A model generated the notes under the pieces. The model searched no databases. It was given only the letters and a program-made list of their open reading frames with translations, and was not told where the DNA came from. A program made the position numbers and the translations under genes. A DNA stretch of 64,000 nucleotides, taken from contig NZ_JAPRAQ010000003.1 in assembly GCF_029989365.1 (NCBI RefSeq), positions 1 to 64,000 of the forward strand, written 5' to 3'. The DNA comes from Bradyrhizobium sp. Arg816. Lineage in GTDB: Bacteria > Pseudomonadota > Alphaproteobacteria > Rhizobiales > Xanthobacteraceae. Below, in pieces: positions 29,755 through 38,084 of this stretch; position 1 is the first letter of the stretch; every line of letters starts with the position of its first letter.

Positions 29755-30741
29755 TCACGGCATCGCAAAGCGCAGCGTCTTGCCGCCGCTCGACATGTCC
29801 ACCACGCCGAAACCCGTCGCCGCGAATCCGCGCGCGCCGCAATCGGCATGCTCGTTGGTCTCGAACTTGGTCTCGCGCGTGCAGAGCTGCTTGTCGCCGC
29901 CCCAGTTCAGCGGCTTGTCCTTCAGCTTGATGACGCGGTTGTCGGCGTCGATGGCTTCAGCGAAGCTGAAGATCTGCTTCGGCTGCCCGGTCACATCGGG
30001 GTGCAGGCACGTCCTGGGATCGATGCGATACCAGCCGCGGCTCGTCACGGACTTGCCGTCGTCGGTGGCGACCGCCGCCATCACCTTGTGCGGCGTGTCG
30101 TTGCACCAGGTCAGGCCGGTTGCAGAAGGCGTCTGCACCGCATCGACCATGGTCTTGAAGAAGTTCGGCGACGACATGATGTCCGCCGCCAGTCCGCGGC
30201 TCTTCAGGAAGGCGGCAAGTGCTGCTTGCGTCTTCGGCCCGTCGACGCCGTCGATCGGCGCGGCGTCGTAGCCCGCGATCACCAGCAGTCGCTGGATGCC
30301 GGCGAGGCGGGCCTGCTCGTCGTCATATTCGGAATCCTCGGCGAGATAGGCCGTGAAATTGCCGTCCGCGGCTTGCGTCGGCGTGATCTGGGTGAAAGGG
30401 ACTTGCGTCTGGCCGCTGCGGCATTGCCGCGCGGCCGCGATGACGAAATTGTCCTGCGCCACGCACAGCGTGTCGCTGCCGTTCTGCGGGATCGGCGAGG
30501 CGCCGTAGACGCCGAGCGCGCGGGCATTGAGCAGGATGCGGTCGGCGGTCAGCGTGCCCTGCACCACGACGCGGCAGGTGGCGGGATCGATCCTGAACCA
30601 GCCGCGCGTCGCGGTCGCCGCCTTGTCGTCGATGCCGATCGCGGCCTCGACGACATAGGACATGCGGTTGCAGATTTTCAGGTCGGCCAGGGCGGGCGCG
30701 GAGGAGAAGAAGAACGAGATGGCCGCGGCGGGCAGCGTCAT
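29755..30741 (-). CDS. Exported DUF1036 protein with duplicated domain and PG-binding-like module
   Basis: A 328-residue protein with a signal peptide (MTLPAAAISFFFSSAPALA). Two homologous DUF1036 units are visible: LKICNRMSYVVEAAIGIDD...TRGWFRIDPATC near the N-terminus and LTWCNDTPHKVMAAVATDD...SRGWYRIDPRTC in the C-terminal half. Between them IQRLLVIAGYDAAPIDGVDG and KTQAALAAF resemble a peptidoglycan-binding-1 module. A cell-envelope role is inferred; the DUF1036 function is unknown. The frame continues upstream to 30900, but those 53 codons are translated repeat sequence (MAGLVPAIHD...DARHKAGHDE), so ATG 30741 is preferred. Confidence 0.8.
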   Translation of the reverse strand: MTLPAAAISFFFSSAPALADLKICNRMSYVVEAAIGIDDKAATATRGWFRIDPATCRVVVQGTLTADRILLNARALGVYGASPIPQNGSDTLCVAQDNFVIAAARQCRSGQTQVPFTQITPTQAADGNFTAYLAEDSEYDDEQARLAGIQRLLVIAGYDAAPIDGVDGPKTQAALAAFLKSRGLAADIMSSPNFFKTMVDAVQTPSATGLTWCNDTPHKVMAAVATDDGKSVTSRGWYRIDPRTCLHPDVTGQPKQIFSFAEAIDADNRVIKLKDKPLNWGGDKQLCTRETKFETNEHADCGARGFAATGFGVVDMSSGGKTLRFAMP

Positions 30742-30787
30742 CAGGAAACGCGTCAGGGTCGAGCGGCGGGGGCGCTGAACTCTCGGC

Positions 30788-30875
30788 TCGTCATGCCCGG
30801 CCTTGTGCCGGGCATCCACGTTCTTGGCGCGAGACGAAAGGTCGTGGATGGCCGGGACAAGCCCGGCCATGACGG
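30788..30875. repeat. Palindromic repeat, family C
   Basis: Arms GTCATGCCCGGC...GCCGGGCAT and ATGGCCGGG...CCCGGCCATGAC, with inner ATCCACG/CGTGGAT. It lies between argB and the DUF1036 gene. In the DUF1036 frame it reads MAGLVPAIH, the typical false N-terminus such elements give to genes. Confidence 0.8.
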
Positions 30876-30896
30876 CTTGCTTTGGCCCGCTCATCA

Positions 30897-31784
30897 TCAC
30901 TTATGGATCAGCGTTCCCGTGCCCGTGTTGGTGAAGAGCTCGAGCAGCACCGCGTGCTGCGTCTTGCCGTCGATGATGACGACGCCCTCCACGCCCTGTT
31001 CGAGCGCGTAGATGCAGGTCTCGACCTTCGGAATCATGCCGCCGGAAATGGTGCCGTCGGCGATCAGCTTTCGCGCGTCCTTCACCGAAAGCTGCGGGAT
31101 CAGCTTCTTCGACTTGTCGAGCACGCCAGGTACGTCGGTGAGCAGCAGCAGGCGCTTTGCCTTCAGTGCGCCGGCGACCGCACCGGCAAAGGTGTCGGCG
31201 TTGACGTTGAGCGTCTGGCCTTCCTTGGAGGTCGCGAGCGGCGCCAGCACCGGGATCAGCTCGTAGCCGATCAGCTGGTTGAGCAGCGTGAGGTCGACCT
31301 TCTCGGGGTCGCCGACGAAGCCGAGATCGATCGCCTTCTCGATGTTCGAACCCGGATCGACGATGGTGCGCGTCGTCTTCGACGCCTTCACCATGTTGGC
31401 GTCCTTGCCCGACAGCCCCACGGCCTTGCCGCCGGCTTCGTTGATGTAGCCGACGATCTGCTTGTTGACGGAGCCGGCCAGCACCATCTCGACGATCTCG
31501 ATGGTCGCGGCATCGGTGATGCGCAGGCCTGCTGCGAACTCCGACTGGATGCCGAGGCGCTTGAGCATGGTCGCGATCTGCGGCCCGCCGCCATGCACCA
31601 CCACCGGGTTGATCGCGGTCTGCTCGAGCAGCACGATGTCGCGGGCAAAGTTCTTCGCGGTCTCCTCGTCGCCCATGGCATGGCCGCCATATTTGATGAC
31701 GATGGTTTCCTCGTCATACTGCTGCATGTGCGGCAGCGCTTCGGACAGGATGCGGGCCTGGTCGAGCGGGGAGATGTCGGTCAT
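30897..31784 (-). CDS. argB: Acetylglutamate kinase
   Basis: A 295-residue amino-acid kinase of arginine synthesis that phosphorylates N-acetylglutamate. The phosphate-binding [10 protein letters not shown] and substrate-binding VVHGGGPQI motifs are present, as are [23 protein letters not shown] and the [10 protein letters not shown] loop. The N-terminal extension before the kinase core (about 30 residues) is typical of arginine-inhibited, hexameric NAGK. ATG at 31784 fits. It is downstream of engB/DUF423, the standard rhizobial order. Confidence 0.96.
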   Translation of the reverse strand: MTDISPLDQARILSEALPHMQQYDEETIVIKYGGHAMGDEETAKNFARDIVLLEQTAINPVVVHGGGPQIATMLKRLGIQSEFAAGLRITDAATIEIVEMVLAGSVNKQIVGYINEAGGKAVGLSGKDANMVKASKTTRTIVDPGSNIEKAIDLGFVGDPEKVDLTLLNQLIGYELIPVLAPLATSKEGQTLNVNADTFAGAVAGALKAKRLLLLTDVPGVLDKSKKLIPQLSVKDARKLIADGTISGGMIPKVETCIYALEQGVEGVVIIDGKTQHAVLLELFTNTGTGTLIHK

Positions 31785-31876
31785 GAGGCGGATCTCGCTG
31801 GCGGGACTGTCGGTGCGCGTTCTATCCGATTGGCGGGCGCGGCGCAAAGTGGTCTTCATGCCCCGGACGCAGGCGC

Positions 31877-31958
31877 GTAGCCCGGATGGAGCGAAGCGTA
31901 ATCCGGGAATCTAGCCGCGAATTCGGCCCCGGATTGCGCTTCGCTCCATCCGGGCTAC
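31877..31958. repeat. Palindromic repeat, family D
   Basis: GTAGCCCGGATGGAGCGAAG at the left end is matched by CTTCGCTCCATCCGGGCTAC at the right end, enclosing ATCCGGG and CCCCGGAT. It lies between DUF423 and argB. This sequence type is widespread in proteobacterial genomes. Confidence 0.85.
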
Positions 31959-31963
31959 GGGCG

Positions 31964-32338
31964 CTACGGGCTGCGCTTGGCCACCACCGCCGCGAGCGTC
32001 ACCGCCAGCCAGCTCAAGATCATCACCGTCCCACCCGTCGGCGCGGCATACGGAAACAGCGCGTGCCCCGCATATTGCCGCAAGGTGAGATCGCCCGCGA
32101 ACAGCGCGGCGCCGATCACGAAGCCGAACGCCGCGATGAGGCCAATTCCGCCGTGCAGAAGGCCGCGCGCGAGCAGGGCGACGCCTGCGAGTATGGCAGT
32201 TGCGTGAAACAGCAGCATGGCGCTGGCGGAGGCGAGCCGGCTGGCGTCGGCGTCGTGAGCGGAGGCGGCGGCCAGCGCGACGCCGGCGGCGCCCATCAAA
32301 CCGGCAAGCCCAATCAGCAGGCGGAATGCAGGCGTCAC
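31964..32338 (-). CDS. DUF423 family membrane protein
   Basis: A 124-residue protein with four predicted membrane helices: [20 protein letters not shown], a second after the AHDAD segment, [19 protein letters not shown], and [15 protein letters not shown]. The G-L-x-G-A-x-GVxLGAxxAH-type start and LFAGDL...PTGG are typical of the DUF423/YwdK family of unknown function. Its start overlaps the engB stop by ATGA, so the two are co-translated. A family D palindrome follows. Confidence 0.88.
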   Translation of the reverse strand: MTPAFRLLIGLAGLMGAAGVALAAASAHDADASRLASASAMLLFHATAILAGVALLARGLLHGGIGLIAAFGFVIGAALFAGDLTLRQYAGHALFPYAAPTGGTVMILSWLAVTLAAVVAKRSP

Positions 32339-32988
32339 GAGGTTCGCTCTTCCAGCAGCTTCGCCATCGCGGCACGCAGCTCGGCCATGCCGGTCGAGCT
32401 CCGCGACGAGGTCGCGAGCACGTTCGGAAACGCCGCCGGATGTTTTGCCAGCGCGGCCTCGGTCTCGGCGATGCGGGACTGAAGCTCGGACGCCTTCACC
32501 TGGTCGGCCTTGGTCAGCACGATCTGGTAGCTCACCGCGGAACGGTCGAGCGTCCCCAGGATTTCGAGATCGACGTCCTTGAGGCCATGGCGCGCGTCGA
32601 TCAGCACGTAGACGCGTGCGAGCGAGGCGCGCCCCAGCAGGAATTTGTGGATCAGCTCGGTCCAGGACGCGACTTGCGTCTTCGGCGCCTTGGCGTAGCC
32701 ATAGCCGGGCATGTCGACGAGGCGCAGGTCCTTCTTGCCGGGGACCTCGAAGAAGATCAGTTCCTGGGTGCGGCCCGGCGTATGCGAGGTACGCGCAAGC
32801 GCGTTGCGGCCGGTCAGCGCGTTGATCAGGCTGGACTTGCCGACATTGGAGCGGCCGGCAAAGGCGATCTCCAGCCCGTCCATCGGCGGCAGCGTCGCAA
32901 TCGAGGGCGAGGCCCAGATGAACTGCCAGTCGCGGGTGAACAGCTTTCGCCCGGTCTCGATCAGCTTCGCATCTTTGTCGTCGGTCAT
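32335..32988 (-). CDS. engB: Ribosome biogenesis GTP-binding protein YihA/YsxC/EngB
   Basis: A 217-residue GTPase of large-subunit assembly. G1 is GRSNVGKS (45-52), the G2 Thr lies in [10 protein letters not shown]3 is DMPGYGYA, G4 is TKADQ, and G5 lies around ATSSRSSTG. These match the EngB/YsxC family. It is downstream of yidC (with a repeat between) and overlaps DUF423. Confidence 0.95.
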   Translation of the reverse strand: MTDDKDAKLIETGRKLFTRDWQFIWASPSIATLPPMDGLEIAFAGRSNVGKSSLINALTGRNALARTSHTPGRTQELIFFEVPGKKDLRLVDMPGYGYAKAPKTQVASWTELIHKFLLGRASLARVYVLIDARHGLKDVDLEILGTLDRSAVSYQIVLTKADQVKASELQSRIAETEAALAKHPAAFPNVLATSSRSSTGMAELRAAMAKLLEERTS

Positions 32989-33014
32989 GCGAAGGCCTTC
33001 AGTTGTTTACCTTC

Positions 33015-33101
33015 GTCATTGCGAGCGAAGCGAAGCAATCCAGAAATGCATCCGCGGAGGGACTCTGGATTGCTTCGTCGCTTCGCTCCTCGCAATGACG
33101 G
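33015..33101. repeat. Palindromic repeat, family E
   Basis: GTCATTGCGAGCGAAGCGAA begins the left arm and the right arm ends CGCTCCTCGCAATGAC, with inner CAATCCAG/CTGGATTG. It lies between yidC and engB. Confidence 0.85.
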
Positions 33102-33105
33102 AGAG

Positions 33106-34947
33106 CTACGTCGCCTTCTTCGCGAACGTCGCCTTGAGATTGTCGAACAGCTCCACCTTCACGCCATTGCGGCGCATGATGAAGCTCTGCTGGAGGACCG
33201 AGAGCGTGTTGTTCCAGGCCCAGTAGATCACGAGACCCGCCGGGAAGCCCGCCAGCATGAAGGTGAAGATCAGCGGCATCCAGTTGAAGATCAGCTGCTG
33301 GGTCGGATCCGGCGGCGTCGGGTTCAGCTTCATCTGGAACCACATCGTGATGCCCATGATGATCGGCCAGATGCCGAGCGCGAGGTAGTGGCCGAACAGC
33401 GGAAGGGTAGTCGGATCGAACGGGATCAGCCCGAACAGGGTGAAGAGGTTGGTCGGATCGGGCGCAGAGAGATCCTTGATCCAGCCGAAGAACGGCGCAT
33501 GCCGCATCTCGATGGTGACGAACAGCACCTTGTAGAGCGAGAAGAACACGGGGATCTGGATCACCACGGGAAGACAGCCGGCGACCGGATTGATCTTCTC
33601 CTTGCGGTAGATCTCCATCATCTCCTGCTGCTGCTTCACCTTGTCGTCGGGAAAGCGCTCCTTCAGCGCCTGAAGCTGCGGCTGCACCGACTTCATCTTC
33701 GCCATCGAGGCGTAGGACTTGTTGGCCAGCGGGAAGAACAGCAGCTTGACGATCACGGTGACGAGCAGGATCGAGATGCCGAAATTGCCGAAGAAGCGGT
33801 AGAAGAAGTCGAGGCCGAGGAACATCGGCTTGGTGATGAAGTAGAACCAGCCCCAGTCGATCAACAGATCGAAATGGTTGAGGCCGAGCTCCTTGTTGTA
33901 GCCGCCGAGACCGGCGAACGGGAACACGCCGACGACGCCGGCTTCCTTGGCGCCGGCGAACAGCCGCGCGTTCGCGGTCGCAGTGCCGCCGATCGCGACG
34001 GTGACGGGGTCGAGCAGATAATCGGTCTGGTAGGTGTGGACGTTGCCGACCGGGTTCGACGAGAAACGCGCCTGGAGCTGTGCACTGGTGTCCGGCAGCA
34101 GCGCCGAAGCCCAGTACTTGTCGGTGATGCCGAGCCAGCCATTGGTGGCCTTGAAGTTCACCGCCTTGGCTTCGTCGATCTTCTTGTAGGCGTATTCCTG
34201 CAGGCCATCGAGATAGCCGATCAGGCCTTCATGCAGGATGTAGTAGCCGGAGACCTGCGGCGTGCCGTGGCGCGAGATCAGCGCGAACGGGTAGAGCGTG
34301 ACAGGCGCGTTGCCGACATTGCTCACCTCGTCCTTGAGCGTGAAGAGATAATGGTCGTCGACCGCGATGGTGCGGCGGAAGGTGAGGCCCTCGCCATTGT
34401 CCCACTTCAGCACCACCGGCGTTGTCGGCGTCAGGCTGCCGCTGCCGTCCTGCTGCCAGAGGGTCTGGGCGTCCGGCAGCTTGGCGGTCACGCCCGTTGC
34501 CGGCACCCAGCCGAACTCGGCGTAATAGGGTTCTGCGGTGCCCGAGGGCGAATAGAGCACGATCGGCGGCGACTTCGGGTCGACCGTCTCGCGGTATTGC
34601 ACCAGCGCGATGTCGTCGATGCGGCCGCCCTTCAGCGAGATGCTGCCGGCAATCCGCGGCGTGTCGATCTTCACGCGCGGGCTGGCGGCAATCGCGGTCT
34701 CGCGGGCAACGACCGGCTGGGCCTGGTTCGCGGCCGGTGTTGACGGCTGGGCCGCGCTGCCGGGCTGCGGCGCGGCGCCCGGCGTTGCGGAGGCAGTCGG
34801 CTGCGGCGTGTTCTTCTGGAGCTCGGCCTGCGCCTGCTGCTGGGCGCGCTGCTTCTCCATCGCCGGCACGTTGTAGAAATACTGCCAGGCGATCAGCACC
34901 AGGCCGGAGAGAATGACGGCGAGGATGGTATTGCGATTGTCGGTCAT
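33106..34947 (-). CDS. yidC: Membrane protein insertase YidC
   Basis: A 613-residue Gram-negative-type YidC. The first helix (NTILAVILSGLVLIAWQYFY) is followed by an Ala/Pro/Gln-rich linker and a large periplasmic beta domain (about 75-350), then the conserved Oxa1/YidC core with WGWFYFITKPMFLGLDFFYR and the helices to GLVIYWAWNNTLSVLQQSFI. It inserts inner-membrane proteins alone or with SecYEG. ATG at 34947 is preferred to the GTG at 34950. It is 16 bp downstream of rnpA in the rpmH-rnpA-yidC operon. Confidence 0.97.
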   Translation of the reverse strand: MTDNRNTILAVILSGLVLIAWQYFYNVPAMEKQRAQQQAQAELQKNTPQPTASATPGAAPQPGSAAQPSTPAANQAQPVVARETAIAASPRVKIDTPRIAGSISLKGGRIDDIALVQYRETVDPKSPPIVLYSPSGTAEPYYAEFGWVPATGVTAKLPDAQTLWQQDGSGSLTPTTPVVLKWDNGEGLTFRRTIAVDDHYLFTLKDEVSNVGNAPVTLYPFALISRHGTPQVSGYYILHEGLIGYLDGLQEYAYKKIDEAKAVNFKATNGWLGITDKYWASALLPDTSAQLQARFSSNPVGNVHTYQTDYLLDPVTVAIGGTATANARLFAGAKEAGVVGVFPFAGLGGYNKELGLNHFDLLIDWGWFYFITKPMFLGLDFFYRFFGNFGISILLVTVIVKLLFFPLANKSYASMAKMKSVQPQLQALKERFPDDKVKQQQEMMEIYRKEKINPVAGCLPVVIQIPVFFSLYKVLFVTIEMRHAPFFGWIKDLSAPDPTNLFTLFGLIPFDPTTLPLFGHYLALGIWPIIMGITMWFQMKLNPTPPDPTQQLIFNWMPLIFTFMLAGFPAGLVIYWAWNNTLSVLQQSFIMRRNGVKVELFDNLKATFAKKAT

Positions 34948-34963
34948 CACTATTGTCTCGTCA

Positions 34964-35365
34964 TCAATCCGGTTTGCGGCTGGTCGCAGGAGCGGGGCCG
35001 GGCCTTGAGCCGTCAGTTCTTGGGCCGCGTCCCTTGTGCGTATGCCGCGCAGGCTTCGTGAACGCTATGCGCAGATCGTCGAGCATGGTGGCGAAGTCGC
35101 GCGAGAGCGCGTCCCTTCGGCCGACCAGTACATAATCATGATGGGGCTGCATCGACACCGGATCGAGCCGCTTCACCAATTCGCGAAGCCGGCGCCGGAT
35201 GCGATTGCGCTCGGGGGCGTTGCCGTTCTTTTTGGTAACGGTGAAGCCGATCCGGATCGGGCCGCTGTCGTCGCGGCGGCGGCTTTGCAGGACGAACGCG
35301 GGATTATTCGCCCGCGCGCCATTGGCAACGGCGAGGAAATCCGCCCGCTGCCTCAGCCGATCCAT
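34964..35365 (-). CDS. rnpA: Ribonuclease P protein component
   Basis: A 133-residue basic protein. The RNR motif RNRIRRRLREL and the preceding IGFTVTKKNGNAPERNR are diagnostic. It assists the RNase P RNA in maturing tRNA 5' ends. The C-terminus (HTHKGRGPRTDGSRPGPAPA) is a low-complexity tail longer than in E. coli, as is common in this group. It lies 28 bp after rpmH. Confidence 0.95.
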   Translation of the reverse strand: MDRLRQRADFLAVANGARANNPAFVLQSRRRDDSGPIRIGFTVTKKNGNAPERNRIRRRLRELVKRLDPVSMQPHHDYVLVGRRDALSRDFATMLDDLRIAFTKPARHTHKGRGPRTDGSRPGPAPATSRKPD

Positions 35366-35393
35366 GATGAAATCCCAAAAATGGGGGTCCGGC

Positions 35394-35528
35394 TCAGGCG
35401 CTCAGACGCTTGCGGCCGCGGGCGCGGCGGGCGGCGAGAACCTTGCGGCCGCCGGCAGTGGCGAGACGGGCACGGAAGCCGTGACGGCGCTTGCGCACCA
35501 GTTTGCTGGGTTGATAAGTCCGCTTCAC
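35394..35528 (-). CDS. rpmH: 50S ribosomal protein L34
   Basis: A 44-residue protein with GTG start at 35528, preceded on the minus strand by a GGAG ribosome-binding site. The sequence [20 protein letters not shown], followed by [20 protein letters not shown], is the nearly invariant L34. It is the first gene of the rpmH-rnpA-yidC operon. The true start is the GTG: the frame upstream of it has no similarity. Confidence 0.97.
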   Translation of the reverse strand: MKRTYQPSKLVRKRRHGFRARLATAGGRKVLAARRARGRKRLSA

Positions 35529-35890
35529 GGGTTTTTCTCCGCTGACCGGGCAATTTGCCTGTAGAATTGATGATAAAGTCCGGAAGATGCGGCCCAAAAC
35601 GGGCCCTTTTCGGCCCCAAGAGAGCCGCTCCCGGCGTGCGCACCGGGTCATCGCGGACAATTTGCGCGGCTTATAAGCGAGCGTCTTCTTTTCGTCAACG
35701 TCGCAAGAGCGCGCTGTTCCGGTGAATATCACTGTTTGCGCGGGGTTTTTAACCCTTGAGGTGGCGACTCGCGATATCAGACCTTACATCCCACCTTGAG
35801 AGATTAGCGATCCGTAATTTGACCGGCCCCCGGCCGGGTCGCATCCTTCATCAGCCAGGCTCTATTACAAAGCCAACAGGGGCGAACTTC
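35529..35890. other. Divergent intergenic region, rpmH / sensor kinase
   Basis: A 362-bp gene-free stretch. It holds a good rpmH promoter on the minus strand (listed separately) and, on the plus strand, AGGGG at 35878-35882 as ribosome-binding site of the kinase. I see no dnaA gene or DnaA-box cluster, so nothing supports a replication origin here. Confidence 0.6.
35670..35698 (-). promoter_or_regulatory. Sigma-70-type promoter of rpmH-rnpA-yidC
   Basis: Minus strand TTGACG (35698-35693), a 17-bp spacer and TATAAG (35675-35670). This leaves a leader of about 140 nt before the rpmH GTG. Confidence 0.6.
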
Positions 35891-37390
35891 GTGGCAGCGA
35901 CAGACCTCCAGCCGGTCCATGATGCGGATCAGCCGGGCCAGCCGGCGATGCGGCCGCGTGGGCCCAGCGGGCTCGGGCTATCCGGCAAGCTGTTGCTGCT
36001 CACCGTCCCCCTGGTGATGATCGCCGCCGTCCTGCTCTACGTGCCCGCCATCGCCAACTTCTGGGTCAACCGGCTCAATGACCGCGTCGCGGCGGCCAAC
36101 ACCGCCGCGCTGGTGCTCGACGCCGCCCCGCTCGGCATGGTGCCCGAGTCGCTGTCGCGCGAGATCCTGAAAAGCATCAATGCGCGTGCCGTCGCCATCA
36201 AGATGGGGCAGCAGCGGCGGCTGCTCGCCAGCGACAACCTTCCCACCGCTATCGAGCATGACATCGACCTGCGCGACATGACGGTGTGGGAGGCGATCAC
36301 CGGCTCGTTCCGGATGATGCTCGAGACCGGCAACCAGGCCATCCGCATCGTCGGACCCGGCGTCGGCAACGCCCAGTTCATCGAGATCGTGACCGATGAG
36401 CTGCCGCTGCGGCAGCAGATGTATCGCTTCTCCCGCAACGTCGTGGTGGTCGCGCTGATCATCGCGGTGCTGACCGCGGGCCTGGTCTATCTCGCGCTGC
36501 ATTATCTCTTCGTGCGCCCGATGCGGCGGCTGACCGCGAGCCTGGTCGGTTTCCACGAAAACCCCGAAAGCTCGGCGCGGATCATCGTGCCGAGCCAGCG
36601 CAGCGATGAAATAGGCGTCGCCGAGCGCGAATTGTCGGACATGCAGCGCGACCTGATGTCGATGCTGCATCAGAAGAGCCGGCTCGCCGCCCTCGGCCTC
36701 GCGGTCTCCAAGATCAACCACGATCTGCGCAATCTGCTCGCGTCGGCCCAGCTTCTGTCCGACCAGCTCGCCAGCGTGCCGGATCCGCGGGTGCAGCGTT
36801 TTGCACCGAAGCTGGTGCGCTCGCTCGAGCGCGCCATCGCCTTCTGCCAGTCGACGCTGTCCTACGGCCGCGCCCAGGAAGCGGCGCCCGACCGCCGCAT
36901 GCTCCTGATCGAGCCTGTCGTGCTGGAGGTGCGCGAAACCGCGGGCCTCGCCAGCGACGCTTCGATCGCCTGGGTCGCCGCGATCGAGCGCGGGCTTGCG
37001 GTCGATGCCGATCCCGACCAGCTCTTCCGCGTGCTGCTCAACCTCGTCCGCAACGCCGCCCAGGCGCTGGAAAGCCATTCGTCGGGCGACGGCGGGGCGC
37101 AGCAGATCCGGATCACCGGAAAGCGCGAAGGTGCCGTTGCCATCCTGGAGGTCTCCGACACCGGCCCCGGTGTCCCCCAGAAGACCCGGGACCATCTGTT
37201 CGAGGCGTTCCAGACCTCCGGCCGCCCCGGCGGCAGCGGGCTTGGTTTGGCGATCGCCGCCGAGCTGGTCCGCGCCCATGGCGGCGAGATCCATCTGGTC
37301 GAGGGCACCATCGGCGCCACCTTCCGGATCGTCATCCCCGACCGCCCCGTGGAACTCCTCTCCATCCGCAACGAGCGGCAGAGGGCGTAG
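35891..37390 (+). CDS. Orphan membrane sensor histidine kinase
   Basis: A 499-residue two-component kinase. Helix 1 (about 33-56) and helix 2 (about 183-207) enclose a periplasmic sensor domain of about 125 residues, followed by a HAMP region, a HisKA-type helix with phospho-acceptor H277 (SKINHDLRNLLAS) and an HATPase domain (N box NLVRNAAQAL, G1 DTGPGVP, G2 GGSGLGLAIAAEL). The start is GTG at 35891 with AGGGG 8 bp upstream; the longer TTG-initiated frame from 35756 lacks an RBS. No response regulator is adjacent, so its partner is encoded elsewhere. The stimulus is unknown. Confidence 0.88.
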   Translation: MAATDLQPVHDADQPGQPAMRPRGPSGLGLSGKLLLLTVPLVMIAAVLLYVPAIANFWVNRLNDRVAAANTAALVLDAAPLGMVPESLSREILKSINARAVAIKMGQQRRLLASDNLPTAIEHDIDLRDMTVWEAITGSFRMMLETGNQAIRIVGPGVGNAQFIEIVTDELPLRQQMYRFSRNVVVVALIIAVLTAGLVYLALHYLFVRPMRRLTASLVGFHENPESSARIIVPSQRSDEIGVAERELSDMQRDLMSMLHQKSRLAALGLAVSKINHDLRNLLASAQLLSDQLASVPDPRVQRFAPKLVRSLERAIAFCQSTLSYGRAQEAAPDRRMLLIEPVVLEVRETAGLASDASIAWVAAIERGLAVDADPDQLFRVLLNLVRNAAQALESHSSGDGGAQQIRITGKREGAVAILEVSDTGPGVPQKTRDHLFEAFQTSGRPGGSGLGLAIAAELVRAHGGEIHLVEGTIGATFRIVIPDRPVELLSIRNERQRA

Positions 37391-37554
37391 GTCGGCCAGA
37401 GGCCGACCCGGGAAATCGTCACCTCCCTGTAAAATCTCCCCACCCCGGACCTTGCCAATCGAGGCAAGAGCGGTTAGTCAGAGCGCTCTTTCGCACCCCT
37501 CCGGCGCTGTCCGGAGGCTGCCTGCGGGCCCAGCCCGCACTGTTCGCGAAAAAC

Positions 37555-37631
37555 GCGCCCGTAGCTCAGCTGGATAGAGCATCAGACTACGAATCTGAGG
37601 GTCGGACGTTCGAATCGTTCCGGGCGCGCCA
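37555..37631 (+). tRNA. tRNA-Arg (anticodon ACG)
   Basis: A complete cloverleaf: acceptor GCGCCCG/CGGGCGC, D arm GCTC...GAGC, anticodon arm TCAGA-CTACGAA-TCTGA with anticodon ACG, T arm GGACG-TTCGAAT-CGTTC, discriminator G and an encoded CCA. The ACG anticodon is read as ICG after deamination. Its 3' part is repeated at 42844-42876, so it appears to be an integration target. Confidence 0.97.
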
Positions 37632-37775
37632 TTCCGCTACAAAACTGGGCACTCCAAAACCTGCCGATTTTGCGCGGGGCGCGGCGACGAGAGTGCGCAA
37701 GAGCACGCTTTTCGATCCCATGATGCGAACTTCTTTCGCGTCCACCTCAATGCGCCGAGTACGCGCAACAAGACG
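37587..37775 (-). pseudogene. Remnant of a site-specific recombinase C-terminus, antisense into tRNA-Arg
   Basis: The minus-strand frame between stops at 37776 and 37587 reads RTRRIEVDAKEVRIMGSKSV, then LLRTLVAAPRAKSAGFGVPS and FVAEWRARNDSNVRPSDS. From memory this resembles the C-terminal tail of recombinase/integrase proteins of rhizobia, where the reading frame runs antisense into the target tRNA. The frame is closed by a stop upstream and no catalytic domain is present, so it is a fragment at best. A protein search with these 62 residues would decide. Confidence 0.4.
37608..37640 (+). repeat. attL-like direct repeat (tRNA-Arg 3' end)
   Basis: A 33-bp sequence starting GTTCGAATCGTTCCGGGCGC covers the T loop, acceptor and CCA of tRNA-Arg plus 9 bp downstream. 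It is repeated in the same orientation at 42844. Confidence 0.65.
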
Positions 37776-38084
37776 CTACTCTGCGAACGATGGCGCTCGG
37801 AACGCTGATTTTGAATGCTTTGTCGGTTCGAGCGGCACCAGGCCGCTTCATACGGTGCCGCAGCAGTGCCATCCAAATCAACGTGCAGACAAACACTTAC
37901 GACCCCCGATGGCCCGGAGCGACACCGTCGCTTCTATCTAGCCGTCCTAATCGGTCGGATCTTTCGCACTGCTTCACGTATTGTCGATGATCTCCTTCAC
38001 TGCGACAAAGTCCTCTGATGCACGCGCGGCCACGCCACTCTACGACACAGCCGAAGTCATGGTGCGCTGTGCAGCCTTCCTCGG
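37776..38084. other. Gene-free stretch inside the accessory segment
   Basis: About 310 bp with no frame I can defend. The translations are Arg/Ser-rich and lack ribosome-binding sites. It may contain further debris of the recombinase gene in other frames, but I could not align it. Confidence 0.4.

Noticed and set aside
32200..34743. 847-codon open frame antisense to engB and yidC
   Set aside because: The sense strand encodes complete EngB and YidC; the antisense translation has shadow-type composition (H/R/D/E-rich) and no RBS.
35529..35890. Replication origin near rpmH
   Set aside because: No dnaA or dnaN, and no cluster of TTATNCACA boxes; in alphaproteobacteria rpmH is usually not at oriC.
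37693..37941. 82-codon plus-strand frame after tRNA-Arg
   Set aside because: No RBS and no recognisable pattern; the opposite strand carries a better recombinase-like tail.
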